DNA from: Furcasterigmium furcatum
Taxonomy: Eukaryota; Ascomycota; Sordariomycetes; Glomerellales; Plectosphaerellaceae
Direction: 5' to 3'
DNA length: 64,000 bases
NCBI GenBank assembly: GCA_001599815.1
Contig: BCIA01000003.1
Coordinates: 1,426,001-1,490,000, forward strand
Position 1 is the first letter of the stretch. The number at the start of each line of letters is the position of its first letter. The notes below the pieces were generated by a model. It ran no database searches, was not told the DNA's origin, and worked only from the letters and a program-made list of their open reading frames with translations. Positions 21,705 to 32,649 of this stretch are shown here, one piece after another. Made by a program: the position numbers and the translations under genes.

Positions 21705-23031
21705 TTAGTCTAGGCCGGGGAACGAAAACTCGGACGGCTTCTTCGGCTTGTCGAGCTTTCTCTTCTTCCCGCGCTTGTTCTTCGGCCCCTCGTCCGAGTC
21801 GTCGCTGTCGCCATCCTCGTCCGAGTCGTCATCATCACTCCCTGCGGCTCTCTTGTTGTTGCCCGCTTCCTCGTCGCTGGCATCCTCATCCCCGTCACCC
21901 TCCTCCGTCTCACTGACCTCGTTGCCCTGCAGCTCGGAAAGCTCCTGCCAGACCTTGACAATCTTGCCTCCCGCGCTGATGAGGCGGTTGTGGCAGTCGA
22001 AGGCCACGGAGATGGCGCCCTCAGTATCGTCGTGGCGCATGAGGGAGCCGGGGGTCGCGTCGAGCGTCCTCTTGACAACGTCGACAACCCGCAGGCTTCC
22101 ATCACCGACAGCCACGATCAGCTTCTTCCCAATGCCCATAGCCTCGGGAACTAGCACCAGAGCATCGATGCTCTCGCCGCCTCCCCGCGCATTGTCCACG
22201 ATGATGCGCTCCTGCTGGTCATCCCAGGCTCCCTTGTCCCACAGCGTCACGACGCCGGAGCCGGACCCGACAGCAACCATGCCGTTATGCCTCTTCTTCC
22301 TCGGCCCGATGCCGGGGACAAAGGCAGCGCACAGGAGCTCGTCCTCCTGGTCGTCCGACTGTGTCATGACGCCCTTCCTCCAGTCCGAGGCGGCCAGTGT
22401 GGTGCTTCCCGTGGTGATCCACTGCTTCGAGAAGCCGGACGTGCTCTCCTCCGTGGGCGGCAGCGGCACGATGGAGCTCACGTAGTCGTCGTGGGGGTAG
22501 AGCGTCTTGAAGGGCTTCTCGCTGGGCACGCCGTCGGCGAGGTCGTACAGATACAGGGCGCCGGAGTCGCAGCCGAGGACGAGGCTCTGAGGGTTGAGGA
22601 CGAGGAGGGTGCTAGGGTCGTCGGGCTCGCCTGAGCGGAGGGGGATGGCGGTCTTGCTGATGACACGGCCGTCGAGAGGGCTGAAGTGTTTGATGAGGCC
22701 ATCGGTGCCGGCAGAGTACATGGCTGAGAAAGCATGGGTTAGCAAAAGGTATGTAGGCGTGAGGCTGGGTGCAAGACGTACCTGATCCATCGTGACTGTA
22801 GGCAATGGTTCTGCAGCTCCCCTTGTGCCTGCGGGTCTGCCAGACGGTCTCGATCATGCCCTTGCCATTCTCAGCAGCGCCATTGGGCTTGGAACCGGCC
22901 GCAACAGGAGGGAGGCGGTAGGTTTGGACATGTCCGCTGGACAATCCCACGGTCAGGAGGGGCTCCGTCGGGTGCAGGGCGGTCGTGAAGACGTCTGCGC
23001 TCAGCGGGAGCGTGCAGAGGTTCTCGAACAT
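21705..23031 (-). CDS. JIP5: WD-repeat ribosome-biogenesis protein JIP5 (WDR55-like)
   Basis: Nucleolar WD40 propeller protein needed for 60S subunit maturation in yeast. Exons 22782-23031 and 21705-22723 (58-nt intron) encode 422 residues. Propeller blades are visible as ALHPTEPLLTVGLSSGHVQT, SAGTDGLIKHFSPLDGR, LVLGCDSGALYLYDLADG, VAVGSGSGVVTLWDKGAWDD and LISAGGKIVKVWQELSEL. The C-terminus is strongly acidic (runs of D and E), then basic (KNKRGKKRKLDKPKK), as in JIP5 orthologs. I start at MFENLCTLPLSADV, which matches the family; in-frame codons further upstream lie in the leader. Confidence 0.92.
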
Positions 23032-23526
23032 GATGTTTGCGCCGATGGGCGGATCAATGGATTCTAGAGCGTGATACAAGCCGAAGAATGGCTGGGAACG
23101 AAACAAATACGGCAATTGACGGACTTTGGCGCTGTTGGAGATGTTGCAGAAGTGTGGAATTGGTACTTTCCGAATTCTCCATGTTCAGGCTGGGAAGGAT
23201 CGAAGAATGGGAAAATCTCGGTGAGCAAAAGTTATCGGCCCCACTCACTATCCTGACCGAGGGAACCCTGACAGCCTAGCTCCGGCTGTCACTCACCTGG
23301 AGCTACCCCGCGGCCCACCTTCAGCTGGTGCCTTGCCTTAGCCTCCTGCATATCAGCTGGAGGTAGACTCGCCCAGAGCTGGTGCAATTTGGACCGGCAA
23401 GGCCTCTCATTCGAACTAAGAATTAGTAGCACCAACAGCTCCAGGTGTCTCGACTAAGTCTTCGTCCCTCCAAGCTTCTCAGGCTGAACCAGCCGATCCA
23501 TCATACACCCTCCCTTGTCGGACAAA
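23032..23526. other. Divergent promoter region JIP5 / chitinase
   Basis: 495 bp, no gene. It contains the E-box cluster and inverted repeat described at 23294-23447. Confidence 0.55.
23294..23447. promoter_or_regulatory. 11-bp inverted repeat and four E-box (CANNTG) motifs
   Basis: CACCTGGAGCT (23294-23304) and AGCTCCAGGTG (23437-23447) are perfect reverse complements 132 bp apart. Two CAGCTG palindromes lie between them (23322-23327 and 23354-23359). Together with the CACCTG and CAGGTG in the arms, that makes four E-box-like hexamers in 154 bp. They are candidate bHLH sites for either divergent gene; no factor is assigned. Confidence 0.45.
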
Positions 23527-24861
23527 ATGAAGCTCCCCTACCTCTTCCTGGCCATTGCTCATTTCATGGGAATGAGCATGGCAGCCTCCAACAAGCGATG
23601 GGTCGTGTATCTGACCGGGTAAGTGATCTAGGTAGCTTCCAGTACCGACAGACTCACTAACGTCACGTCCAGCCAACACCCAGTCGTCCCGGAGAAAGGC
23701 CTCCTTCACAAAGTCACACACGTCGCCCTGGCGTTCATGCGCTCAGACACCTTCAACGCCGAGGAGACGCCCACCGAGTGGCCGCTCTTCATGACCGTCC
23801 AGGAAACTCGCGCGAAGTTCCACTCCGGCACCGTCATCCAAGTCGCCATCGGCGGCTGGGGCGACACCACCGGCTTCGAGGAAGCGGCCTCATCCGAGTC
23901 CAACCGCAAGAGATTCGCCCGCAACGTAGCCGCCATGGTCCAAGCCACGGGCGCAGATGGTTCGTCTCCTCCAAAATCTGCAGTCTCTCACTAACATGGT
24001 TCATCTCCAGGCGTCGACATTGACTGGGAATACCCAGGGTACGTTCACATCCCATATAAACCACCTATCTGACTGACACTGACAATCCCCAGCGGAAACG
24101 GCGAGGACTACAAAACAACCCCCAACAACCAGAAAGCCTGGCAAATCCCCGCCTACCCCCTCCTCCTCGCCGAGATCAGATCCGCCCTCGGCCCGTCCAA
24201 GATCATCTCCGCCGCCGTCCCGGGCCTCGAGCGCGACCTCCTGGCCTTCACCCCCTCCACCCTCCCCTCGATCCTCTCCTCCCTCGACTTCCTCAATGTC
24301 ATGACCTACGACCTGCTCAACCGCCGCGACACCGTCACGAAGCACCACACCGGCCTGCAGGCCTCCCTGGCCTCCATCGACGCCTACATCGCCCGCGGCG
24401 CCGACCCGCGCAAGCTCAACCTCGGCTTCGCGTTCTACACAAAGTGGGTCTACACCACCGCCTGCCCCGACCCGGACCGCCCCGTCGGCTGCCCGACGCT
24501 GCTGCTCGAGGACCCCGAGACGGGGGCTGATCTCGGCCGCACAGGCGGCTTCAGCTGGCACGATGACGTGCCGGAGGACCAGGCCGCCTCGTTCAAGAGG
24601 GCGCTGCGCGAGGGGCGGTACGATGCCGAGGGCGGTGGTTACTACTACTGGGACGCTGCGGAGCGGCGGTGGTGGACGTTTGATACCCCCGAGGCCATCG
24701 AGCGGAAGTTTCCCCTGGTCGTGGACGAGAGAGGTCTCGGCGGTGTGTTTGCCTGGGGGCTGGGAGAGGACGCGCCCGAGTTTGAGCATTTCAAGGCCGT
24801 GAACGGGGGCCTGGAGTGGTACGGCGAGCGCCCTCATCGCTGGGGCCGAGATGAGCTGTAG
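23527..24861 (+). CDS. Secreted GH18 chitinase-like glycoside hydrolase
   Basis: Predicted to hydrolyse chitin or related beta-1,4-GlcNAc chains outside the cell. Exons 23527-23618, 23673-23959, 24011-24038 and 24093-24861 give 391 residues. Residues 1-20 form a signal peptide (MKLPYLFLAIAHFMGMSMAA). The GH18 barrel shows VIQVAIGGWG (strand 3) and the catalytic DGVDIDWEYPG (D126, D129, D131, acid E133), followed by NVMTYDLL (strand 6) and GVFAWGLGED (strand 8). No chitin-binding domain or GPI tail is present. Notably, three of the four motif acids lie on the 28-nt exon 3. Nutrition, wall remodelling or mycoparasitism are all possible; the sequence does not discriminate. Confidence 0.92.
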
Positions 24862-25102
24862 ATGGTTTCCGTCTTTGGCGGGGCATCAAGCTTGAAGAGT
24901 TCCATTTTGAAGCGAAGGCCATGGCGGCAGCAAGAGCGCTCGTTCTTGTTCTCTTATATTTATATAGTAAAACAGGGTCATTAAGGCAATCACGCCTTGG
25001 GTTCTATTCACACATGTCCCTCATATACAATGTTCACATATCAGCCGTGACGTGCCACCAACCGCAACCAAATGCGGCAGTGTCTATTCCTCAGCCATTG
25101 GC

Positions 25103-26350
25103 TTAGAAGATGTGGCCGTAGCAGTTGGCGTAGTAGGTGACGGTGGCGCTCCAGTCGGTGAAGATGCCGAGCAGGCCAATCTCCTCAGCCAGGACGTAGA
25201 GGAGCTCGTAGACATCACCGTCGCGAGTGATGAGCTCGCTGATGGTGTTGTAGTAGTAGCCGCCGCCGGAGCCGGAGCTCAGGACGCCGGAGCGCTCGAG
25301 GGACCAGGCAACGATCTCGAGGCCGAGCTCCTTGGCCTTGATGGCGTACTCGCTAGGGACGATCTTGCCGTTCTCGGGCTTGACGAGGTACTGCATGGGA
25401 GGGGCGACGATGTTGACGCCGTCGGCCTTGTACTGGGTCAGGTTGGCGACAGCGCCGGGGAAGGTCTCGGGGGTCTCGCCGTAGGAGTCAAGGAAGACGG
25501 CCTGCGGGCCGAAGTCGGCGTCGTTGTTGACCCAGTAGAGGACGTCGTCGTAGAGGAACGACTGGAGGAAGACACGGGAGGGGTCGATGCCGGCCTCGCG
25601 GTACTCGTCGGCCAGCTGCTGGGCGTAGTCCTCCTGGGTGTAGTTGCCGAAGGGCATGGGGACCTCGGGGGTCTTGAGCTCGGGGACGAAGTTGGCATTG
25701 AGCTCGTCGACGAGCTTGATGTGCTCCTTGTGGGTCATGACAGTGCCGCAGTTGCCGTAAAGCTCGGAGCGGTAGGCGGGGGCGCGCTGGAAGTCCTCGG
25801 GCTTGGTGGCCTGGGGGTTGGAGCCCTCCATGCGAGCGCAGAGGGTCTTGAACTCCTTCAGGGTGAGGTCAGAAGTGCAGCAGTTGGCGGTGGCAGGCTT
25901 GCCATCCTTGGCGGGCTGGAAGGGCGTGGTGCACTTGGCGGCGAGCTCGGGGATGGAGAGGATGTTGGTGGTGTAGTGCAGATCGCACTGGGCGTGGCGG
26001 CAGACGAGCTGGAGGTCCTTGGTGAAGGCGACGTCGCACTCGAGGCCGGCAGAGCCCATACGGGCACCAGCCAGGTTGGACTCGAGGGAGTGCTCGGGGA
26101 TGAAGAGGGTACCGCCGCCACGGTGGCCGATGTTCCAGGCGGTGGCCTTGAACTCCTTGATGTTGGCGCACTCCTTGAGCTTCTGCTTGACAGGGGAGTC
26201 GCTCATGTCGTCGACCAGCCAGAAGGGGCGGGGACCGAGCTCGATGCGCTCGATGGGCGTGTAGTCGGGGAGGGGCTTGGGCTCACAGGTAGAGGCGGCG
26301 ACCTGGACGGCAGCCACAAGGCCGGTGGCGACGACGTTCTTGACCTGCAT
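25103..26350 (-). CDS. Secreted glycerophosphodiester phosphodiesterase
   Basis: Hydrolyses glycerophosphodiesters to glycerol-3-phosphate and an alcohol. Single exon, 415 residues. Residues 1-20 are a signal peptide (MQVKNVVATGLVAAVQVAAS), so the enzyme is exported, like GDPD enzymes that scavenge phosphate or phospholipid head groups. The catalytic core begins NIGHRGGGTLFIPEHSLES and LECDVAFTKD (HR, the Glu of PEHS, and the E/D pair), then LVCRHAQCDLH. It ends with AWSLERSG and LGIFTDWSATVTYYANCYG. Ten or more Cys suggest disulfides. It converges with the chitinase (241 bp apart). The 478-codon open frame on the other strand is a mirror of its C/G-rich third positions. Confidence 0.92.
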   Translation of the reverse strand: MQVKNVVATGLVAAVQVAASTCEPKPLPDYTPIERIELGPRPFWLVDDMSDSPVKQKLKECANIKEFKATAWNIGHRGGGTLFIPEHSLESNLAGARMGSAGLECDVAFTKDLQLVCRHAQCDLHYTTNILSIPELAAKCTTPFQPAKDGKPATANCCTSDLTLKEFKTLCARMEGSNPQATKPEDFQRAPAYRSELYGNCGTVMTHKEHIKLVDELNANFVPELKTPEVPMPFGNYTQEDYAQQLADEYREAGIDPSRVFLQSFLYDDVLYWVNNDADFGPQAVFLDSYGETPETFPGAVANLTQYKADGVNIVAPPMQYLVKPENGKIVPSEYAIKAKELGLEIVAWSLERSGVLSSGSGGGYYYNTISELITRDGDVYELLYVLAEEIGLLGIFTDWSATVTYYANCYGHIF

Positions 26351-27771
26351 CGTGAAGACGGGAGGTCAATTGGCTTCAATGGAGGCTTGAGGGTGCAATT
26401 GAAGCTCGAGGGACGAGGCTCGCGAGGAAAAGAAGCAGGAGGAGAGCTTTGGAGGCTGGCTACTGTCGATCCTGACTCAAGGGAGTAAGAACGGGCACAA
26501 GAGGCGGGACGCAGGCCGAGCTTTTATGGTGGAAGCTTCTCCTCTGCAGCTTCGATCCTTCCAGTCTGCGAGCCTGCTTCCCCTCGTTCCTGGTCGTCCG
26601 TCATTGCACGGTAGCTGGAGGGCGTGTCCACCCCATGTGATGGGCTAGCAAGGAAGAAGTGAAGCCGTCCCCGCGCGCCGTGCCTGGCGAGCAGGGGTCA
26701 TGAAGGGCACGTTGCGACTGCGAGCGGTCGTAATCTCTCGGCCTCGCAGCTGGCGCCGCCTTGGTGTTCGGGCAGCCCGACGGAAACGGCATCGTGTCTT
26801 CTGAGGAGTTGCAGAAACCGTGGCTGGGCATCTGAAGGAGGCGGAGATCGACAGGGTTGGTGGCTCCTCTAAGATGACGGGCACGGGACGCTACGCTGGC
26901 GAGTCGGCCTCGAGGCGATTTGCTGGGAGGATCGAGGCCGTTGGCGTTGCACTGCTCGAGCACGTGGGGTTGGTGTCTGAAGCCGCCTCCACGGGGGAAC
27001 GATGCCAGAAGAATCGTAGCTCCGTGGTTAATTGAATGAAGGTTCGTTCGACGCGCCGGGTCACACATGGGACCATGACTTAATCCTGTGGGGCGCAGCG
27101 GGGCCTTTTTGGCTGCAGATCCAAGGCCGGAGCGTGCATCCATCCAAGATTTCCATTCGCCCAGCATCCGGCATGTTCTTCGAGAGCCTGGAGAAACGGG
27201 AAGGTCGATTCACCTCGTGGACCTCCAAGCCGGAGTTTCCGGCAGAACCACCATGGAATGCTTCCGGCACTGACACGAGCCCGTGTGCAGAAGGAAGCAG
27301 GGCCAGACGCGGTACTTGTAACAAGGCATAATGATACACTATTACATAGATGGTTGCTTGTACAAACAATTATAGGTGTGTGAAGCCACTCGTCCCCCAC
27401 GATTCATCGCTCGTCATGTTCATCGTCGAGTCGCATCTGATCCCGGCCTCTCGGACCTGGATCCTTGGCGCGGCTCTGCGAGCACGGGGTCATCCACTCG
27501 GCCACCAGGAAGGCTGATAGGCCCGTGTCTTTTCTTAATAAGAGCAGGCATTCTTCTTCTTCGTCTCCGGCGCTCCGTCTCTGCATGTCTCCCCATGTAA
27601 GAAAAAAAGAATCAAAATGGGTATTTCCTCCGGTGTCCAGCGGGAACAAGCGTGATGCGTATTCGGTTTTTGTTATTCCCCCAAAAATAGATGTGCTCCC
27701 CCTTCCTCTGCTCCTGTCCCAGCATCGCTTCTCATAAATCATCCAAGCTTCTTTCGAATCTCTCTCTCGGC
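26351..27771. other. Intergenic region between the GDPD gene and MARVEL protein 1
   Basis: 1.42 kb without a supported gene. It contains the promoter of the phosphodiesterase gene (including CACGTG at 26961) and the 3' flank of the MARVEL gene. Open frames up to 188 codons have no gene-like composition. Confidence 0.5.
26961..26966. promoter_or_regulatory. CACGTG(GG) site, possible phosphate-regulator (NUC-1/Pho4) box
   Basis: CACGTGGG lies about 610 bp upstream of the secreted glycerophosphodiesterase ATG. Pho4/NUC-1 bHLH factors bind CACGTG(G/T) upstream of phosphate-scavenging genes. A single hexamer is weak evidence. Confidence 0.3.
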
Positions 27772-28309
27772 TTAGACGCCGGGATACGTCGGGCCGTGCC
27801 CAGCCTTGGAGTGGTTGGCCGAGTGGCCGCGCGAGCGCATGACGGCAAGGATATCAAGGACCAGCAGGCCGGTGAAGAGAGCCCAGATGAAGAACGAGAA
27901 GGCGACGACAGCCTGGTGGGCGCCGCAGAAGGTGCTCGCGCACAGGGGGACGCCGGTCCTGTCGGCGATGGCGATGGCGCCAGCGAACCAGAAGATGACC
28001 GTGACGGCGAGCAGACCCAGACTGACGAGCTGGTGGAAGAGGCGGGCCATGAAAATGGGGACCAGGGCAATGTAGGCGAGGACGAGGAACGACCAGATGG
28101 TGTTGAAGATCAGGAACCCGATGATGGGCGGGGCGTAGACATATCGGCTGGCGACTGTGCAAGGTTAGCGGTGCGCCACGAACGCGAGGGGCGCATTTGG
28201 GGCCCGGGAGACTGGTGCACGTACTGTATCCCGTCAGGCAGAGCACGATGAAGGCGAAGACCGCGATCACGATGTGGACGATCCGGACGATGAAGGCGGT
28301 GTCGGGCAT
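27772..28309 (-). CDS. MARVEL-domain-like four-helix membrane protein (1)
   Basis: 155 residues from exons 28225-28309 and 27772-28154 (70-nt intron, branch GCTAAC). Four hydrophobic segments are visible: IVHIVIAVFAFIVLCLTGY, the stretch around GFLIFNTIWSFLVLAYIALV, LVSLGLLAVTVIFWFAGAI and VVAFSFFIWALFTGLLVLDI. The loop before helix 4 has paired Cys (PLCASTFCGAHQ), a common MARVEL feature, and the tail is short and His/Arg-rich. MARVEL proteins organise membrane domains; small fungal ones (Nce102/Fhn1-type) act at eisosomes, but I cannot place this one in that branch. It is 207 codons shorter than no domain requires, so it looks complete. Confidence 0.8.
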
Positions 28310-30147
28310 CTTGGCGGTTTCAAGGGTGTCGTCGAGATTATACTAGAGGAAGAAAAAATAATACAAAAAGAACCGCGTAGGCTTGGGTCGACGGCGGGCG
28401 GAAGAGAGCAGTTGAAGACGATGGCGCGGGCCGCGAGGATGGACGATGATTGCAGAGGCTGCTGCTGGTTGTTAGGTGAGTGGGTATAGGCGGGAGGAAT
28501 CAGTCGATCGCAATGTCGAAACAGACAAACAGAAGCAGGAGGAAGAGGGAGGGGATCGTCTTGGAATGTGGAGGTGGATTGGAGGTGGGATTTAAGGGTC
28601 GTCTGTTGAAATTGCCTTTACCAAGTTCCAAGACCGTCGCCGCGTCACGGCCGGGCCGCAAGGGTCCCGGCGGCGAAAGTCATGTCAGTCTCGACTCCTC
28701 GGTTTTCACACATTTCTGCCGGTGATGGGATGCCTGTTGGATGCACAGTGACGCGGCCGAGCCCGTCATATCCTGGCATTTTCCCTCCCCTTCACTGGTG
28801 ATCTGCGGCCTGTCACGCCAGATCTCCCTCGAGGGGCTCCTCTCTCACGCGCGTTGAAAATGACGTCCGCCGGCCGGCATCAGGCTAGCCGAAAAATTTG
28901 GCTGCTGCCGGCCGTTTGACGGGCAGTCAAGTCCAGGGCAGATGAGGTCATCCCGCGACCGGTACAGGGAGGGCACGCACTGACGGGCCAATGACAGGCG
29001 CTCCGGGAGTGTGACGGATGCGCTAAAAGCTGGCGAGCCACACCACAAACCGCAGCCTTCCACAGCGCGCGTGACCTGTCTCGTCTTCCGTCATTGCTTC
29101 AGCCACAGCGGGCAGTGGACGGCGATAGATGTCTGGCTGCGTGACTCTACTGGAATTCCTCGCCCTTCTCATGTCCATCCATTCTTGCCTTGCGCTTGGT
29201 AACGTCGGCCGAGACCCCGCGTCCCTCCCTCGCCTGATGTTGCATCGTAAATACAGCACGATCGATCTGAAACCCGGTCGTCCATGCGCACCGTGACCCG
29301 CGTTACATCCACAATGCGTCCTCTCAGCTTATACCGTGGTTCACTTCAGGGCGAAACTCGGCTTCGCCTAGTGACGAGTGAGAGGTTCGGCTGCCCAAGC
29401 ACCAAGCACTGCCGTGAGACGCCCTCTGTTCTGCAGGTATCCCAAGTGTGTCAGACGGAGAGCGAGGCCTGGTTACCCTGAGTTGACACCAAGTTGACTG
29501 ACAAGAATGAGGTGCAACCGCATGGCCAAACCCATCCAGACAGATGGAAATCACAGAAATTCCTGTACTTCGACATTTGGAGTCCGTGGAATAGTCGGCT
29601 GGGCCAGAAGCGTGTTCATATTCATACCTGAAGTGGCAGCGCCCAGATCCGCCCCTGGTTTGTATCACTGGCTCACCATACTTCCATTGGAGCATCGCAG
29701 TCTCCGTCCTTCGCAGAACGTTTCTCAAGACTTGATCTTGGTTATAACATCACATTCTGCTCTTGCCGCATAGCAAGGACACAAAGGGGATTCCCGTTGC
29801 CTGAAGTGATGGCCCGAAGGCCGGGTGAAGGCTGACCTGTTCAAGAAGCGGTGGACTGCCGTTCAACTTCAGCGGCTAACCCTATGAGCAGACCGTACAC
29901 CACGCCGTTGGTGGAATCCAGTCGTGGTATCCGTGTGGCATCTTGGACTCAGATCCGTGGCCGGCTTATCAAACTCATTGATAGGTATTCAGCATCTCCG
30001 GACTGATCTCCAGCTCCTGATGCAGAGTGGGGGTCAAGAAACTTGAACTTGAAGTGGAGCTGTTCGGCATCGCAGTGGGAGAATCAGCCAGGTCCGGTCC
30101 CAGCCCACATAACTTAGGCCCCCAAGTCAGTGGTCGTTTCAACAATC
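28310..30147. other. Gene-poor region upstream of the tRNA gene
   Basis: 1.84 kb. It includes the purine-rich leader of MARVEL protein 1 (28320-28600). I see no coding region with typical codon bias and no repeat of note. Confidence 0.5.
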
Positions 30148-30219
30148 GCCTCGTTGGCTCAGTGGTAAAGCGCCTCACTAGTAATGAGGAGATCACTGGT
30201 TCGATTCCAGTACGAGGCA
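30148..30219 (+). tRNA. tRNA-Thr (anticodon AGT)
   Basis: 72 nt, folds as a complete cloverleaf. The acceptor stem GCCTCGT pairs with ACGAGGC (30212-30218), with discriminator A at 30219. The D arm lies around TGGCTCAGTGGTAAAGC. The anticodon stem CCTCA/TGAGG encloses loop CTAGTAA, giving anticodon AGT (IGU after editing, reading ACU/ACC/ACA). The T arm is ACTGG-TTCGATT-CCAGT. The B box GGTTCGATTCC is exact (30198-30208). No intron; the 3' CCA is not encoded, as in eukaryotes. Confidence 0.97.
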
Positions 30220-32649
30220 TTGGCATTTCCTTTTGCCTGTCGAGCCTTGCTTTTTTTGTCCGGGAGATGATCTGACATGCTCCTCGGACCTGTGTCCTGA
30301 TCTGGCCTTTTTTGTTTTCTGGCCGAGGAGCGGAAAGCGAAAGCAGCCATCGCTCACCTCATCCGAGCTGCCAGGCTCGCATTCCCGTTTTGGATGCTCA
30401 GGGGGCCTGGACTGGGGGACTCGGGCCAGGGGAGTTCAAGTTGGGGTCAAGAGGCTGGGCGGCGGTGGGCAAGGATCTGGCAGCCATTACGTGAGGAGAG
30501 TTGGTCACCCCAGGACGGCTCTTATCTCTGCGATGAGCTTGTTCATATCAGGAGACAAGACGCGGTCTCATGCAGATGGAAATTAGCCACTGCAACAACG
30601 GATAGGAGACTGGAAGATCTCAGGAATTGTCCCGAGACCTGCTCGTTCACCGCGATAGGGCCCGACCCAGTGGACAGGATTCTGGCAAGCCCCGAGCGGG
30701 ATGTTGCCTCGTTCGAGGACTGGACTCGCTGCTAGTTTGGGACGGCCTCAAGTGCCATGCCTATCTTGTGGGAAAGGTTATCGGAGACAGCTTGACTGAC
30801 ATGGTGACACCTCAGCCTAAGATTGACTGAATATGGAGAACAGCGCCGATCAAGGAACCATTAGCCTGACATTGACTGCAAGCTTATTCCTGAATGCGAC
30901 CTGACACCGGCAGGGAGATGAGGGCGTTGCAGGCATGTATGTAGGCCGGTAAGCTCCGCCTTGTCTGTAAGTGAGAGTATCTCGACAGATGATGTCTTCA
31001 CCAGGTCCGGTCCAGTAAGTCGGTGAAGACTTCCAGAAGGCTTGCTGCACATTGCTTCCTCTGTCGTGGCGTGAAACGACGCGCGTTGCACCTCTGGACG
31101 CCTCTATCGAACGCCATCAGCAGCACCAGTCCGGCATCCCAACGGCCTGGCTTGCGGGAGGAAACACCCACCACGCACGAGTCGCAACGGTCCCGCGGAG
31201 CGACCAAGACCCTGGGAACCCCTAGGGCCAGGCCACCACACCATGTGGCGTACCCCTGCAACGGCCTGCTCGCGATAGGCAGGGGACGACTGATAAGTAA
31301 CCTCCCACGCGTGCCGAGGCGTGTTAGCGGACGACCAGAAACGAGCCGGCACTGCTGGAAAAGAAACAATGCATAAAGATGAAGGGATGCCCACTGCCAG
31401 TAGTCAGTCGTATGGAGCTTGTCGGTACTTGACCGTGCTCCTTACAGTCGTCTGCACCCTTGGTGACGGAAAAGGGGGCCGTTGAAAAAGCAACCGTCTG
31501 ACTGCTTCGCTGCGCCCGCGGCGTCTCACGAGGTTGCCCTGTCACCGAGTCTGACAGACCAGTCCTAATCTGCCATATCTCGCCAACCCCTCTTGTCCAG
31601 CGACTGTGTCTCACTGCCAGTCCGAGGAGCCTGCTCACAAGCCGGCAGGTCAGCGTCTTGATATAAGATACTCGAGGGACAACCGGCTTTGCGCCCCCGG
31701 CAACGCTCGTGCGTTAAGCTCTGTCAAAGTCTGGGAGAGGTGCAAGCCACTGAGGCCCAGCGCGCGCACGGGCCGAGTCAGTCAGTTCAGAGAGCCATAG
31801 GTATCCGGCTTGCGACCAGCACAGCAGCAGCTCCGATAGCTCGCAACATCTGTAAGTACGGGTGCTTCTCCTTGACCCTTCATCCCTCCCGCCTTCTCTC
31901 TCACCTGTCACATTTGCCAATGTTTCGCCCTGCGGTCGCGGCCATGCCCCCCCGTGAGACAGACAACAAGCACCGCCGTGATGATCCCTGTGCTGACAGA
32001 ACCCTCGAACAGCAGCGGGAGCCCGGCACTCGACCGCGACCACTCACACGCCGCGCCCTCGAACCCCTCCGCGACCAGCGGGCGCAACGGCGGGCGAAAA
32101 CAGGCGGAGGTCGGCCGGAGGCATCGGGGATTGGGCGCCGCCACGCACCGTCATTGGCGTGAGGGACGTGGCTTTTGGGCTTGCACCGCATCCAGTTCCA
32201 CTGCGACGGGCGCTCGGGAGGCGCGTTGTCTGAATTGACGATTGCTTTTTTAAATACGCCGGGTGAGGCCACCCCGCGAACTCTGTCCGTCTCTCTCGAG
32301 TCTCGACGACGACACTGGGTTGAGCTGGCGGTATTTTCGAGAGATCAGACTATAATATTGCACCGAGCACGAGTCTGGGAATTGTTGGTGACAAGGGGTT
32401 TACACGATCACGAGGATTACCACTGAGTGGATATTGCACTTGAGGACTCGCGAGTCGCATCCGAGGCCGGAGAGAAAATCGACAGGACCGGAAGCTGCGT
32501 TGCACGAATACGGCAGGCGAGACCACGGCGGATGCGGAACGAGCGCCAGAGCCAAGACTCGGTGACAAATTCAGCCTTTGCAACTACTACACGACAGCAA
32601 GCATTCCTTCGCTCACAACCCCCGCCTGGCTCAGGCCAAACACACCAAC
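30220..32649. other. Gene-poor region between the tRNA and the 976-residue protein gene
   Basis: 2.43 kb. It starts with Pol III terminators and ends with the leader of the next gene. Open frames up to ~157 codons are present but lack the strong C/G third-position bias and any recognisable domain. I see no mobile element. Confidence 0.5.
30231..30257 (+). terminator. RNA polymerase III T-tract terminators
   Basis: TTTT at 30231-30234, 12 nt after the tRNA, with a T7 back-up at 30251-30257. Confidence 0.75.

Noticed and set aside
16622..26350. A purine/aromatic/chitin catabolic gene cluster
   Set aside because: Permease, reductase, chitinase and phosphodiesterase act in unrelated pathways and are interrupted by the housekeeping gene JIP5; no shared motif was found across their promoters.
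25052..26488. 478-codon open frame on the + strand across the glycerophosphodiesterase gene
   Set aside because: It is exactly antisense to a gene with strong C/G third positions, which removes stop codons from the opposite strand; its product is Gly/Val/Leu/Glu-rich with no domain.
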